Assembly (NCBI RefSeq): GCF_002727185.1
Contig: NZ_NIZW01000014.1
Location: forward strand, 62,001 to 126,000
Source: Rhodopirellula bahusiensis
Lineage (GTDB): Bacteria; Planctomycetota; Planctomycetia; Pirellulales; Pirellulaceae
Length of the DNA stretch: 64,000 bases
Direction: 5' to 3'
Shown here: piece after piece, positions 1-8,822 of the stretch
Layout: every line of letters starts with the position of its first letter
Numbering within the stretch: the stretch's first letter is position 1
Notes under the pieces: generated by a model
The model's database searches: none
What the model saw: only the letters and a program-made list of their open reading frames with translations
Told to the model about the DNA's origin: nothing
Translations under genes and position numbers: made by a program

Positions 1-1843
1 CTACGCGATGCAAATGATTGATGGTCGCACGCTGGCCGACGTGATCGATGAGCTGCGGCAGGCGGATAAAAATGGGACGTCGGACGACACGGAACCATCG
101 CGTGGAAAGATCGAGGCTGCTCCAACTCGGTTGAACAACACGACCGCGATGGGCACATCGATGGGACGACGGCGGCACTACGAGTCCGCTGTTCGAATGG
201 CCCACGAAGCCGCGATCGCGATCGAGCATGCTCACCAATACGGTGTGATCCACCGTGACATCAAGCCAGGCAACTTGTTGATCGATGGCGCCGGCAAGGT
301 GTGGGTCACCGATTTTGGTCTGGCTCATATCGAATCGGACACAAACAATCTGACTCGGACCGGCGACCCGATGGGGACGTTGCGGTACGCCTCGCCAGAA
401 CAGGCTTCCGGCAATCGGATGATCTTGGATCACCGTACCGACGTCTATTCGTTTGGAGTGACACTCTATGAGTTATTGACGTTGCAACCCGCCATCCAAG
501 GCGAAGGTTTTCGCGAATTGCTCAACGCGGTGATTGAGGTCGACCCGCCATCGCCGATGTCAATCGCACCGGATTTACCCACTGAGTTGGATACGATCGT
601 TCGCAAAGCCATCGCGAAGCAACCGTCTGAACGCTACGCGACGATGAAGGCTCTCGCGGATGATTTGCAATGTTGGTTGGATGACAAACCGATCCAGGCC
701 AAACCGCCGACGGCACTCGAACGGTTGGCCAAATGGCGTCGCCGCAACAGTGGTTTGGTGGCGGCTGCCTTTGGAATGTTGTTGATCGCTTCGGTCGCTT
801 TGTTGGTGACTGCGTTGCTCGTTTGGGGAGAACAACGGCAAACCCAATTGGCTCTCGATCGCGAAACACAGCAACGGGAATTGGCTGAGGAAAGCTTTCG
901 GCAAGCTCGTGCGGCGGTCGACGCTTTCAGTGAGCTGAGTGAAAGCGAATTGGCCTATCGAGCGGGGCTTCAGGACCTACGTCGGACTTTCCTCGAGACG
1001 TCTTTGTCGTTTTATCGTGACTTCTTGGAGCTGCGTGCTGACGATCCGGCTTTGAAAAGCGAATTGGCGAAGACCTCCGCTCGTGTGGAAGCCATGGTCG
1101 AGGAACTGCAGTTGCTCGAGAACATTGGACCGTTGTTGCAGCTCTTGGAAGATAGCGTTCAGAAAGAATTGCAGATCGATCGTGAAAAGGCGGACGCGAT
1201 CACCGATGCCGTCAAAATGCTTCAGTCCGAACGACATTCCTTGGCGAACGAAAACCCAGGCAACCTGTCCATTGAAAACGCAGACATGACAGCGTTGCTG
1301 GAATCGTTCGATTCGTTTTTGAAGCAGCAACTGAGCCCTGAGCAAATCGAACGGTTGCAACAGATCGCTCGTCAGCGTCGATTGCCGTTCACGTTCAAGT
1401 CCTCCGAAGTCGTCGCGGCTCTCGAACTGACTCGCGAGCAACGAGCGAGGATCGATCAGATCATCGAAGAAACGCGTCCATCACGCCGCGGTGGAGGCGA
1501 TGGCGATCGAGGTCCCCGCGATCGCGAAAATGGCCGACGTGGTCCAGGACCAGGGGGACTCGAGTTTGGAATGCGAGGGCGATTTGATGGTGACCGGTCA
1601 CCTGACGGGAATGGTTCCCGTGGCGGGCGGCCGCCTGAATTCGGCCGTCCTCCTGAGATGAATGGTCCACCTGAATTTGGTGGCCCGCCCGGTATGAAAG
1701 GACCCTCCGGATTCAATGGGCCGCCGCACGACATGTGGAATTCGGAAGGGACCCACTATACCGTCGAGAAGATCCTGGAGATATTGACACCTGAGCAACG
1801 AGAGAAATGGAACGAATTGATCGGCGAAGCGTTCGTTCAGTGA
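1..1843 (+). CDS. Membrane-anchored Ser/Thr protein kinase, 5' end missing
   Basis: The reading frame is open at the left edge (codons from position 2), so the N-lobe with the P-loop lies outside the window. Counting from the Met at position 8, the catalytic loop HRDIKPGN is at about residues 82-89 with Asp84, DFG at 102-104 and the APE-like SPEQ near 129. This is a Hanks-type Pkn kinase. Residues 20-55 form a low-complexity insert between the hinge (YAMQMIDG) and the helix before HRD, longer than usual. One transmembrane helix (about 249-273) follows the kinase domain, so the rest should be extracytoplasmic: a helical region with coiled-coil character, then a Gly/Pro/Arg-rich stretch (about 490-580). 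Many planctomycete Pkn kinases carry WD40 or TPR sensors there; I see neither. The gene ends 69 bp before the glycosyltransferase on the same strand. The kinase call is secure; the substrate is unknown. Confidence 0.93.
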   Translation, partial: YAMQMIDGRTLADVIDELRQADKNGTSDDTEPSRGKIEAAPTRLNNTTAMGTSMGRRRHYESAVRMAHEAAIAIEHAHQYGVIHRDIKPGNLLIDGAGKVWVTDFGLAHIESDTNNLTRTGDPMGTLRYASPEQASGNRMILDHRTDVYSFGVTLYELLTLQPAIQGEGFRELLNAVIEVDPPSPMSIAPDLPTELDTIVRKAIAKQPSERYATMKALADDLQCWLDDKPIQAKPPTALERLAKWRRRNSGLVAAAFGMLLIASVALLVTALLVWGEQRQTQLALDRETQQRELAEESFRQARAAVDAFSELSESELAYRAGLQDLRRTFLETSLSFYRDFLELRADDPALKSELAKTSARVEAMVEELQLLENIGPLLQLLEDSVQKELQIDREKADAITDAVKMLQSERHSLANENPGNLSIENADMTALLESFDSFLKQQLSPEQIERLQQIARQRRLPFTFKSSEVVAALELTREQRARIDQIIEETRPSRRGGGDGDRGPRDRENGRRGPGPGGLEFGMRGRFDGDRSPDGNGSRGGRPPEFGRPPEMNGPPEFGGPPGMKGPSGFNGPPHDMWNSEGTHYTVEKILEILTPEQREKWNELIGEAFVQ

Positions 1844-1912
1844 TCGAGTGAACGCGATCTGAAGTTGCCTGTTTTGACGAAGCAGTTACGTGACACCTTG
1901 TTGGAATTTTGA

Positions 1913-3187
1913 ATGAGGATTCTGGTGTTGACGGTGGGGACTCGAGGTGACGTGCAGCCGTACGTTGCTTTGGCCGTTGGACTGAAGGCGGCGGGGCACG
2001 AAGTGCAAATTTGCACCTGCCAGATCTTCGAAGACTTCATCCGTTCGCATGGGATCGACTACGCTCCGCTGAACAACGACATTCGCGATTTCATGGAATC
2101 GGAGGATGGTCGGGTGGCGATGGAAACAACCACCAATTTGTTTCAGGCCGTTCGGACGGGTGTTCGACTGATGCCGAAGCTCACGGGCATGATGCATCGC
2201 CAAGTCAATGAGATGTGGGACGCGGCCGAGTCGTTTCAACCGGATCTGATTCTGTTTCATAAGAAGGCCATCGGTGCAGAAGACTTTGCCGAGCGGCTTG
2301 GTTGTCGCTGTGCCCTGGCGTTTTATTTGCCGCTGTATGTGCCCACGGGGGAGTCGCCTGCGTTTGGGTTTCCAAGGTTGCCGTTGGGCCGTTGGTACAA
2401 TCTCGCGACTTATCGTGTCATCGAATTCATCACTCGGCGGAGTGGAGGTCGGTTTGTGGGCAAGTGGCGGCGGTCGCTAGGAATGTCAAAGAGGCGTCCG
2501 CCGTATTTTCGTCATGCCGATGGCAGACCCGTCGCCGCGTTGCATGCCTACAGTCCCGCGGTGATTCCGAGACCAAGCGATTGGCCTGAGCACGCGACGG
2601 TGACTGGGTATTGGTTCCTGGATGCTCCAAATGAGTTCGATCCGGATCCGACGCTGGTGGAGTTTCTTCGGCAAGGCCCTCCGCCAATCTACGTTGGTTT
2701 CGGAAGCATCTTTGGTCGCGATCCACGAGCGACTGCCGAACGTGTCATTGAGGCGGTTCGCTTGTCTGGGCAACGCGCGCTGTTGGCGGCAGGTTGGGGA
2801 GGAATGGACCTTCGAGAATTCGATTTGCCCAAGACGATGCTTTCCATCGATGCGGTTCCGCATGATTGGTTGTTTCCACAAGTCTCCGCGGTGGTTCATC
2901 ATGGAGGTTGCGGCACCACCGCGGCCGGACTTCGTGCTGGTCGACGCACGATCATCTGTCCTTTCTTTGGTGACCAACCCTTTTGGGGCCGAGTGGTTCA
3001 TGAGCTCGGCGTTGGCCCCCAACCGATCCCGCAAAGAAAGCTCACGTCCCAACGGCTTGCCCAGGCCATCTCTCAAACGATGGATGATCGTGAGATGGAA
3101 GTCAGGGCGGACCAACTTGGCAAACAAATTCGATCGGAATCGGGCGTGCAGAACGCCGTACGATTCATCGATGAATTGAATGTTTGA
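1913..3187 (+). CDS. Glycosyltransferase family 1 (UGT/YjiC-like)
   Basis: A 424-residue protein beginning MRILVLTVGTRGDVQPYVALA, the N-terminal GT-B signature of MGT/UGT-type glycosyltransferases (sterol 3-beta-glucosyltransferase and rhamnosyltransferase relatives). The C-terminal half has the donor-site pattern PIYVGFGSIFGRDP, then VPHDWLFPQVSAVVHHGGCGTTAAGLRAG, with the HHGG..T nucleotide-sugar motif, and FFGDQPFWG. It probably transfers a sugar from a nucleotide donor to a lipid or small acceptor at the cytoplasmic face. There is no signal peptide or membrane span. It lies 69 bp after the kinase gene; a shared transcript is possible but no functional link is visible. The ATG follows weak Shine-Dalgarno sequence. 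The acceptor cannot be predicted. Confidence 0.9.
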   Translation: MRILVLTVGTRGDVQPYVALAVGLKAAGHEVQICTCQIFEDFIRSHGIDYAPLNNDIRDFMESEDGRVAMETTTNLFQAVRTGVRLMPKLTGMMHRQVNEMWDAAESFQPDLILFHKKAIGAEDFAERLGCRCALAFYLPLYVPTGESPAFGFPRLPLGRWYNLATYRVIEFITRRSGGRFVGKWRRSLGMSKRRPPYFRHADGRPVAALHAYSPAVIPRPSDWPEHATVTGYWFLDAPNEFDPDPTLVEFLRQGPPPIYVGFGSIFGRDPRATAERVIEAVRLSGQRALLAAGWGGMDLREFDLPKTMLSIDAVPHDWLFPQVSAVVHHGGCGTTAAGLRAGRRTIICPFFGDQPFWGRVVHELGVGPQPIPQRKLTSQRLAQAISQTMDDREMEVRADQLGKQIRSESGVQNAVRFIDELNV

Positions 3188-3284
3188 TCAGCTTGCAGCG
3201 CTTGCGTGACATGGATCGCTCGATCGCTTCAATGCGTCAGAAACAGCCATCGGTTTCGGTTATCGTAAGGGGTTCTCAACGCAT

Positions 3285-3398
3285 GTAGGATGGGCACTCT
3301 TGCCCGTCAGAGTTGTGGGTGTCGGCCAAGAGTGGCCAACCTACAACAAAACCAAGACGCCGGTGAGCGAGGGAATGGACGTTGCTCCCTTCCTCGCT
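3285..3398. repeat. Dispersed intergenic hairpin repeat (two imperfect palindromes)
   Basis: Two consecutive inverted repeats fill the gap before the LamG/sialidase gene. The first has 21-nt arms (3285-3305 and 3324-3344; 17 of 21 positions match) built round GGCACTCTTGCCC / GGCCAAGAGTGGCC. The second has arms at about 3366-3379 and 3386-3398 (AGCGAGGGA / TCCTCGCT). Read leftward, the block translates to peptides containing RCVSEEG and SLAHRRLGF. From memory, such peptides recur in many spurious hypothetical proteins of Rhodopirellula, which suggests a multicopy intergenic element. Only one copy is in this window, so dispersal is inferred. The rest of the 3188-3494 gap shows no other gene. 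Confidence 0.6.
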
Positions 3399-3494
3399 GA
3401 CGCATCGGGTTATGATTGTGCGCTCGTTGTCGCGGTCCATTTTGGAGCTTTCGCGGTTGATCATTTCAGTCTCTCGTTGCTGCATCCCCTTTTG

Positions 3495-5273
3495 ATGATC
3501 CGAACCATTTTGTTGAGTCTGTTTGTCTCGGTTCCTGTCCTGGCAATCGCGAGCGAACCCGTCCGCTGGTCGGCTGATTCGGCGCGAGCGAACGTTGTTG
3601 CAACGCACGGCAAAGCGGAGTTGTGTGCCGGGATCGAGGGTGAGAGCTGGTTGTTCAACGGGCAAACGGTGCTGGAGCCACAAGACGCGCGCGACGTTTT
3701 GAAGTCGGGGGAGTATTCGCTCGTTGTTTGGGTGAATCCCTACCGTTTGAATGCAGGTCAACAAATCATCGCGGCCAAGAATCGCTATTCCTTGGGCGAA
3801 CGCGAATGGTCGCTGATGCTGGATGGCAATCGCCAATTCAGCCTTTATGTGTACCGAAATGGATGGCGAACCATCTCTGGGCCGGAACCTGAACTCGGCC
3901 GCTGGTATCAACTCTGCATGGTCATGAAACCTGAGTCTGCGGAGTTGTACGTCAACGGTGAACGGGCGGGATCATTGAAGCTGGATCGACCCGTGCAATC
4001 CACCGACGCGCCGCTGACTTTGGGTGGAGTGAACGAAGATGGAAACATTCGACAACCCTGGAATGGCGCGATCGACGAAGTTCAGCTTCTTCCAAGTGCA
4101 TTGACGCCTGAAGAAGTGGCCGCGTCCTATCGTCCGGTCGATTCAGTTCATGATGTTCCGGTTCCTCCTCAGCCGTTCCCGCTGTGGGATGAGAACGTAT
4201 CACTGGGCCGAGCCGATGGTCTGCCCGAGGTCGCTAACGTCGATTTCCACGTGATCAAAAAGTGGGACAAGCCTCGTGATGGATACACCTTCTTGCATGG
4301 CGTCTCGCTGGCGTGGCACAAGGGGAAGTTGTTTGCCTCGATCGGTCACAACAAAGGGGAGGAGAACACGGTGACCGAAGAAGCTCAGTTTCGCGTCAGC
4401 GACGATGAGGGAAAGACTTGGGGGCCGTTGGAGGTCATTGATGCTGGCGAGGAAGACAACTTGGCCATCAGCCACGGCGTGTTCTTGTCGCACGGCGAAA
4501 CCTTGTGGGCATTCCAAGGTGCTTACTACGGAAAGATGGATGACATTCACACGCGAGCCTACCGGTTGGATGATTCCACTGGGGAATGGAAACCGCTTGG
4601 CGTGATCATCGAAAATGGATTCTGGCCGATGAATCAACCTGTTCGAATGGATGATGGCAACTGGATCATGCCGGGATTTCTTGGCCGAAGGTATTCGGGC
4701 GACGACGCTTTTCCGGCTGCGGTTGCGATCAGCCACGCGAATGATTTCACTCAATGGGATCTGGTGAAGATTCCCGTTGACGCTTCCATTCACCGGATGT
4801 GGGGCGAATCGAGTTTGTGGGTGGATGGCTCCAGTGTTTTCAACGTCGCTCGCTATGGTGGCGACGCGAAAGCATTGATCGCGAAAAGTGGCGACTATGG
4901 TCGAACTTGGTCTCCCTCGGAGATCACCAACCTTCCGATGGCGACCTCGAAGCCGGCGGCGGGTGTTTTGAGCAATGGCCAAAGGTATTTGATTTGCACG
5001 ACGGCGGCGGAGAACGGAGGCAAACGCTCGCCGCTGACGATTGCCGTTTCGCGTCCCGGCAAAAATATGTTCTCCAAGGTGTTTGTCATCCGGCGATCGA
5101 TGAATGGTGACGCGCCCGGTGAGTCAGCAGAACGGTTGAGTTTGTCGTACCCATGTGCCATGGAGCACGACGGCAAACTCTATGTTGGGTACTCGAACAA
5201 TGGCGGTCGCCGCGCCAACCAGAACAGTGCTGAGTTGGCGGTGTTCCCCATCGAGTCACTTCAGATCCCCTGA
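3495..5273 (+). CDS. Secreted LamG-like plus sialidase-fold exoprotein
   Basis: A 592-residue protein from the ATG at 3495, chosen because MIRTILLSLFVSVPVLAIAS is a clean Sec signal peptide; the in-frame upstream extension is repeat sequence. Residues about 25-205 resemble a LamG/concanavalin-A jelly roll (GEYSLVVWVNPY, ELYVNGERAGSLKLDR, WNGAIDEVQLLPSALTPEEV). The remainder has sialidase/BNR-type beta-propeller features: repeated SDDEGKTWGP, SGDYGRTWSP and a late SYPCAMEHDGKLYVGYSN. Family knowledge suggests binding and possibly hydrolysis of exported glycans in the periplasm or outside the cell. The classic sialidase Arg triad cannot be assigned by eye, so exo-alpha-sialidase activity is not claimed. 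It ends 17 bp from the convergent DUF4956 gene. Confidence 0.85.
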   Translation: MIRTILLSLFVSVPVLAIASEPVRWSADSARANVVATHGKAELCAGIEGESWLFNGQTVLEPQDARDVLKSGEYSLVVWVNPYRLNAGQQIIAAKNRYSLGEREWSLMLDGNRQFSLYVYRNGWRTISGPEPELGRWYQLCMVMKPESAELYVNGERAGSLKLDRPVQSTDAPLTLGGVNEDGNIRQPWNGAIDEVQLLPSALTPEEVAASYRPVDSVHDVPVPPQPFPLWDENVSLGRADGLPEVANVDFHVIKKWDKPRDGYTFLHGVSLAWHKGKLFASIGHNKGEENTVTEEAQFRVSDDEGKTWGPLEVIDAGEEDNLAISHGVFLSHGETLWAFQGAYYGKMDDIHTRAYRLDDSTGEWKPLGVIIENGFWPMNQPVRMDDGNWIMPGFLGRRYSGDDAFPAAVAISHANDFTQWDLVKIPVDASIHRMWGESSLWVDGSSVFNVARYGGDAKALIAKSGDYGRTWSPSEITNLPMATSKPAAGVLSNGQRYLICTTAAENGGKRSPLTIAVSRPGKNMFSKVFVIRRSMNGDAPGESAERLSLSYPCAMEHDGKLYVGYSNNGGRRANQNSAELAVFPIESLQIP

Positions 5274-5290
5274 AGGTTGCTCGATGTTGA

Positions 5291-5965
5291 TCAGATGGGT
5301 TTGGTGGCGATCGATTCAACCGTTGGGATCGCATTCAAAGCAGCGATCAGCTGGCTGGCATCGGTGTCGTCTTTGGGCTGATAGCGATAGACAAGTTCCA
5401 ACGAGCCGCCTCGGCGAGCGGTTTCCGCAGAGACGATCTCGTAGCTTTTGGTGAGCCGCTTCAGTTCGGACTCCCAGCCACCGACTGAATGCAGCCCGAC
5501 TTTCATGGTCAAACGCCATGTCTTTCCGGTCAGCAGCGAGGGTTTCTCAGCCTTTGACGAGGGGCGTCCGCCGTTGAACTGTGTCGCCCAAGCCAGCGTG
5601 ATCAAACCGAGGAAGGACACCCAGTATTGGCCGGCTCCGATCGCCATGCCGACGACCACCGCAGCCAAGACGAATGCGACATCTCGAGTGGACGACACCG
5701 CGGCTCGGAAGCGGACGATTGAAAGTGCGCCGACCAAGCTGAATGCTCGAGCGATGTTGTCGCCGATGATTTGAGTCGCCATTGCGATCAAGACGCTCAT
5801 CAACACCAACGTCAACGTAAGCTGGTCCGCGGTATTGGACGGCGATTTGATGCGAGCGATCAGGGCCACGGCCCAGCCGCACAGCCACGCCAATGCGAGT
5901 CGCGTGGCAAGTGTCGGCAGGTTGGCATCGACTTCGGTGGAAACTTGATTGAGCCACTCAGGCAT
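5291..5965 (-). CDS. DUF4956 integral membrane protein
   Basis: A 224-residue protein with about four transmembrane helices in the first 130 residues (LATRLALAWLCGWAVALIA, LTLTLVLMSVLIAMATQIIG, VAFVLAAVVVGMAIGA, YWVSFLGLITLAWA). The sequence ARAFSLVGALSIVRFRAAVSSTRDVAFVL is the DUF4956 hallmark. The C-terminal approximately 85 residues are a soluble ferredoxin-like tail. The start overlaps the end of the VTC gene by 8 nt, so translation is likely coupled. In many bacteria DUF4956 is encoded beside VTC-domain and CotH proteins, as here, implying a shared membrane-associated polyphosphate or phosphorylation system. Its molecular function is unknown. Confidence 0.88.
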   Translation of the reverse strand: MPEWLNQVSTEVDANLPTLATRLALAWLCGWAVALIARIKSPSNTADQLTLTLVLMSVLIAMATQIIGDNIARAFSLVGALSIVRFRAAVSSTRDVAFVLAAVVVGMAIGAGQYWVSFLGLITLAWATQFNGGRPSSKAEKPSLLTGKTWRLTMKVGLHSVGGWESELKRLTKSYEIVSAETARRGGSLELVYRYQPKDDTDASQLIAALNAIPTVESIATKPI

Positions 5966-6752
5966 ACGACACGATCTCCGTGTTCCAGTTCCATTCCGGC
6001 GGCAATTCGATCGCAGAATCGAACACGGGAACAGGTTGATGCAGGTTCCAACAACGAACGGCGGCTCGGTATTTTGAGAACCCGGTCACTGGAATGGGAA
6101 ACTCACGAAGCAGTTCTTTGAAACGATGGGGCATGAACCGGTGAAACTTTAGTTCCAGGATTTCCAAACCCGTCGCTTTCACGCGTTGAGTCCGGTCGGA
6201 ACCAGCCTCCTCGGATGCAACATCCCAACCCGACGCCGGGCTGGCGTGCAGTTGACTGTCGATGGTCAGACGCATGTTCTGACCCAGTTCCGAACCCATT
6301 CGAGCGAAACGACGATAGTGAATTTGCGTGGTCGGGCGGAGTTGTTTCTTGTTGGCTTGTTTGAGAAACCAGTCACCCAGTGCAGGTGTTGTCGGATCTG
6401 CTGAGTCCGACCGGGTGGAAGCTCGTTCGAGTTCCAGCAGTGTGTTCATCACTTCGTCTTCGGACCCAACGCAGCGTGTCTTTTGAACTTCGTTCTTTTT
6501 CTTTGATTTGCTTTCCAACCAAAGTTTCGACTCACAGCCATAGCGGCGAACCCGATACTTGCGACGCCCGATACTTCCAGTTTGATGGAACAGGTCCAAT
6601 TGGGGCGTGTCGAGGTACAAGCTGTTGACGTCGTAGCTGTCGCCAGATTCGCAGTTCGGATCCGCTGTTAGATGCTCACGGGCCCATTGCTTGACTTCCA
6701 ATGTCAGCGATGAATCCAGTTGGTACTTCAGTTCGATTCGTTTGTCGTTCAT
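5958..6752 (-). CDS. VTC-domain protein, polyphosphate polymerase-like
   Basis: A 264-residue soluble protein with the VTC (vacuolar transporter chaperone) tunnel fold signature. The N-terminal RIELKYQL is followed by YDVNSLYLDTP, YRVRRYG and LWLESKSKKKN, the strand pattern whose basic residues line the polyphosphate tunnel in yeast Vtc4 and bacterial CYTH/VTC proteins. Later GLEILELKFH and PVTGFSKYRAAV complete the fold. In characterised relatives this domain makes or handles polyphosphate from nucleoside triphosphate. It has no transmembrane helices; DUF4956, whose start it overlaps, probably supplies the membrane anchor. Upstream is CotH, separated by 96 nt that contain a strong hairpin. 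Polymerase activity is inferred from the family only. Confidence 0.87.
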   Translation of the reverse strand: MNDKRIELKYQLDSSLTLEVKQWAREHLTADPNCESGDSYDVNSLYLDTPQLDLFHQTGSIGRRKYRVRRYGCESKLWLESKSKKKNEVQKTRCVGSEDEVMNTLLELERASTRSDSADPTTPALGDWFLKQANKKQLRPTTQIHYRRFARMGSELGQNMRLTIDSQLHASPASGWDVASEEAGSDRTQRVKATGLEILELKFHRFMPHRFKELLREFPIPVTGFSKYRAAVRCWNLHQPVPVFDSAIELPPEWNWNTEIVSYA

Positions 6753-6788
6753 GACGTGATGGAATACTAAATTGCGATTGGTGAACGC

Positions 6789-6827
6789 AACGCCTCGCGG
6801 TCACAGTGGTGACTCGCGCGAGGCGTT
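6789..6827. repeat. Strong hairpin between the CotH and VTC genes
   Basis: Perfect 11-bp arms AACGCCTCGCG (6789-6799) and CGCGAGGCGTT (6817-6827) enclose a second inverted repeat GTCAC/GTGAC (6800-6804, 6809-6813) with a 4-nt AGTG loop, giving a nearly continuous 16-bp stem. No U-tract follows on the leftward transcript, so it is more likely an RNA-processing or partial attenuation element between the CotH and VTC cistrons than a full terminator. It could equally be a binding palindrome. Confidence 0.6.
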
Positions 6828-6848
6828 GATGGCAAGTGACACGAGGTG

Positions 6849-8708
6849 CTACTTCAGCAGAAATTCGCGACGACCTTCGGCGAATGCCTTTAAGTTCATC
6901 GCACCATGACCGCGTTGCGGCGTCTCTGTGTGATCGGACGCACCTGTGGCACTGGTCATCGATTGGAATGATTCAAACGTTCCCAGTTTTCGTGTGTCCA
7001 CTTTCACAAGCGGTTCGATCATTTTGGCTTGCGATTGAACAAACGGTCCGATCGTTTCCCATTTCAGCGAGTGCTCCGCGATGTGACGAATGTTCGCAAG
7101 GTAAGCGTCACGGTATTTTGGAACCGCCAGGACTTTGCTGCGAAGCGGTTTGGTTGGATCTTCCATTCCGATCAACGGATCCAAACCGAGCGGCGGTGCG
7201 GTTGATTCCGTTCCCGCACGGTTCGCGTCGCGAGGTTCATTTTGGTCAGGGCCGCCAAGTCCTCCGGGACCACCAAAGCCACCTGGTCCGCCGCGTCCAC
7301 GACCACCTCGTCCGCCGGGGCCACCACGGCCTCCCGGACCACCTGGTCCGCCCGCGGCGCGGAAGGCTTCGTTCATATCGTGCGGGATGAAGTGGAACAC
7401 GTCCTCCTTGTCCAGAACGATGCTGTAGTCGCTGGCTCGGATCCAGTAGCCGTCCGAGTTGATCAAGGCGTTGTCCAGTGCCAAGAACCAGAGCAGTCCG
7501 TCGACGTTGACCATTGGCTCCAGGGCGGCGGGAAGTTCAGCGGCTGGGGTTTTTTCCAGCACGCGGCACAAATCGACCAGTCGCTGGAGGTCTTTGTCGT
7601 TGCCGGACTTTTGTTCGAATGGGTGACGGTAGTCTTCTAAGTTTTCGCCGTGGTACTCCAGACCGCCGCCGCCACGTGGTGAGCCACTGACTTTCCAGCG
7701 AGCACCTTTGCCACTGTCAAAGTTTCGCTTGACGAAGTCTTTGTTGAATTGTTCCACGTTGGTGTACACGCCCCAGTCTTCACCGTTGATGACGACGCGG
7801 ACGAAGTTGGCTCGTGGTGCAGGAATGTGTTGGTTGGCGATGTGTGAGTACAGCACGGTGCTCATCATCGAATCATCGCTGGCACCGTTGAGCAGGTTGA
7901 GCGTTTTGTAGCCTCCAATTCGTTGGTCTTCGTTGGCCATGTCGACTGAAATATTGAGCGACCGTTTGTAGCCACTCGGGACCATGCCGTACGACGACGC
8001 ACCACGAAAACTGATGCCGCAATTGGGATAGGATTTTCCATCGATGGTGATGGTGGCCGGGACTTCCACGTCGGTGCTGTGAAAGGTTTCCATCTCTTCT
8101 TCCCAGTCATCATTGCTGAAGTCCAGGAACACGGTGCGGACGATCTGGGTGTCGTACAAGTCACCGTCGACCGGAGTGACGGATTCTTTCGTGATCGTTT
8201 GGCCGGGCGTGGGATCGGGACGATCACGATTCATTCCGGGGGGGCCGCCACCGCGTCGGCCGCCGCCACGTCGTGCTTCGTCACCTTGAGGTGGTCCAAA
8301 GTCGGAAGGAGGGCCGAATCCAGGTGGAGGCCCAAACCCTTCAGGCGGACCGAAACCGGGAGGAGGTCCGAAATCACCCCCGCGACCTTCGCCTCGATCG
8401 CGTCCACCTTCGGGGCCACGACCTTGGCCAGGACCACGCCCTCCGCCGGGACCACCGAAACCTCGTTGGACAGGATTCTCAGCGAGGAACTCGCGAGCTT
8501 CCTTGCGTTCGGCATCGTTCAGCCAAGCGTTGTCGTCGGTGTCGAATTTTTCGACGAGTTCTTGGTCTTGTTGGTTGGGACCACCTGGGCCACCGGGACC
8601 AAAGCCGGGCGGTTGAGCCTGAATGTTGGGTGAACAGCCGGGGCCGCCGATCAGAGCGGCTCCAGCAAACAACAAAACTGCGGGGCGGACGTGCGAGAAA
8701 CGAAGCAT
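6849..8708 (-). CDS. CotH-family secretory kinase with EF-hand
   Basis: A 619-residue exported protein. The signal sequence runs to about residue 24, with Cys25 a possible but non-canonical lipobox (GGPGC). A canonical EF-hand loop follows at residues 56-67 (Asp56, Asp58, Asn60, Trp62, Glu67), then a Gly/Pro/Arg-rich linker to about 165. The CotH kinase domain occupies about 190-600: YPNCGISFRGASSY, GYKRSLNISVDM, NLLNGASDDSMM, VVINGEDWGVYTNVEQFNKDF, and a second Gly-rich insert after FIPHDMNEAFRAAGG. CotH proteins of Bacillus and Mucorales are atypical ATP-dependent kinases that phosphorylate secreted proteins. The neighbouring VTC and DUF4956 genes match a recurrent bacterial association. 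The Gly-rich inserts have strong codon repetition. Kinase activity is inferred from the family. Confidence 0.9.
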   Translation of the reverse strand: MLRFSHVRPAVLLFAGAALIGGPGCSPNIQAQPPGFGPGGPGGPNQQDQELVEKFDTDDNAWLNDAERKEAREFLAENPVQRGFGGPGGGRGPGQGRGPEGGRDRGEGRGGDFGPPPGFGPPEGFGPPPGFGPPSDFGPPQGDEARRGGGRRGGGPPGMNRDRPDPTPGQTITKESVTPVDGDLYDTQIVRTVFLDFSNDDWEEEMETFHSTDVEVPATITIDGKSYPNCGISFRGASSYGMVPSGYKRSLNISVDMANEDQRIGGYKTLNLLNGASDDSMMSTVLYSHIANQHIPAPRANFVRVVINGEDWGVYTNVEQFNKDFVKRNFDSGKGARWKVSGSPRGGGGLEYHGENLEDYRHPFEQKSGNDKDLQRLVDLCRVLEKTPAAELPAALEPMVNVDGLLWFLALDNALINSDGYWIRASDYSIVLDKEDVFHFIPHDMNEAFRAAGGPGGPGGRGGPGGRGGRGRGGPGGFGGPGGLGGPDQNEPRDANRAGTESTAPPLGLDPLIGMEDPTKPLRSKVLAVPKYRDAYLANIRHIAEHSLKWETIGPFVQSQAKMIEPLVKVDTRKLGTFESFQSMTSATGASDHTETPQRGHGAMNLKAFAEGRREFLLK

Positions 8709-8822
8709 TCAATTACCTGACAAACAAGACGCGAGACGGCGGGCGAAAAGCCTTCTCATGATCAGTTGCGATTCCAATTCGTAACCGCCAGGAAAAACTG
8801 TGAATAGTTTTGGACGGTTTGC

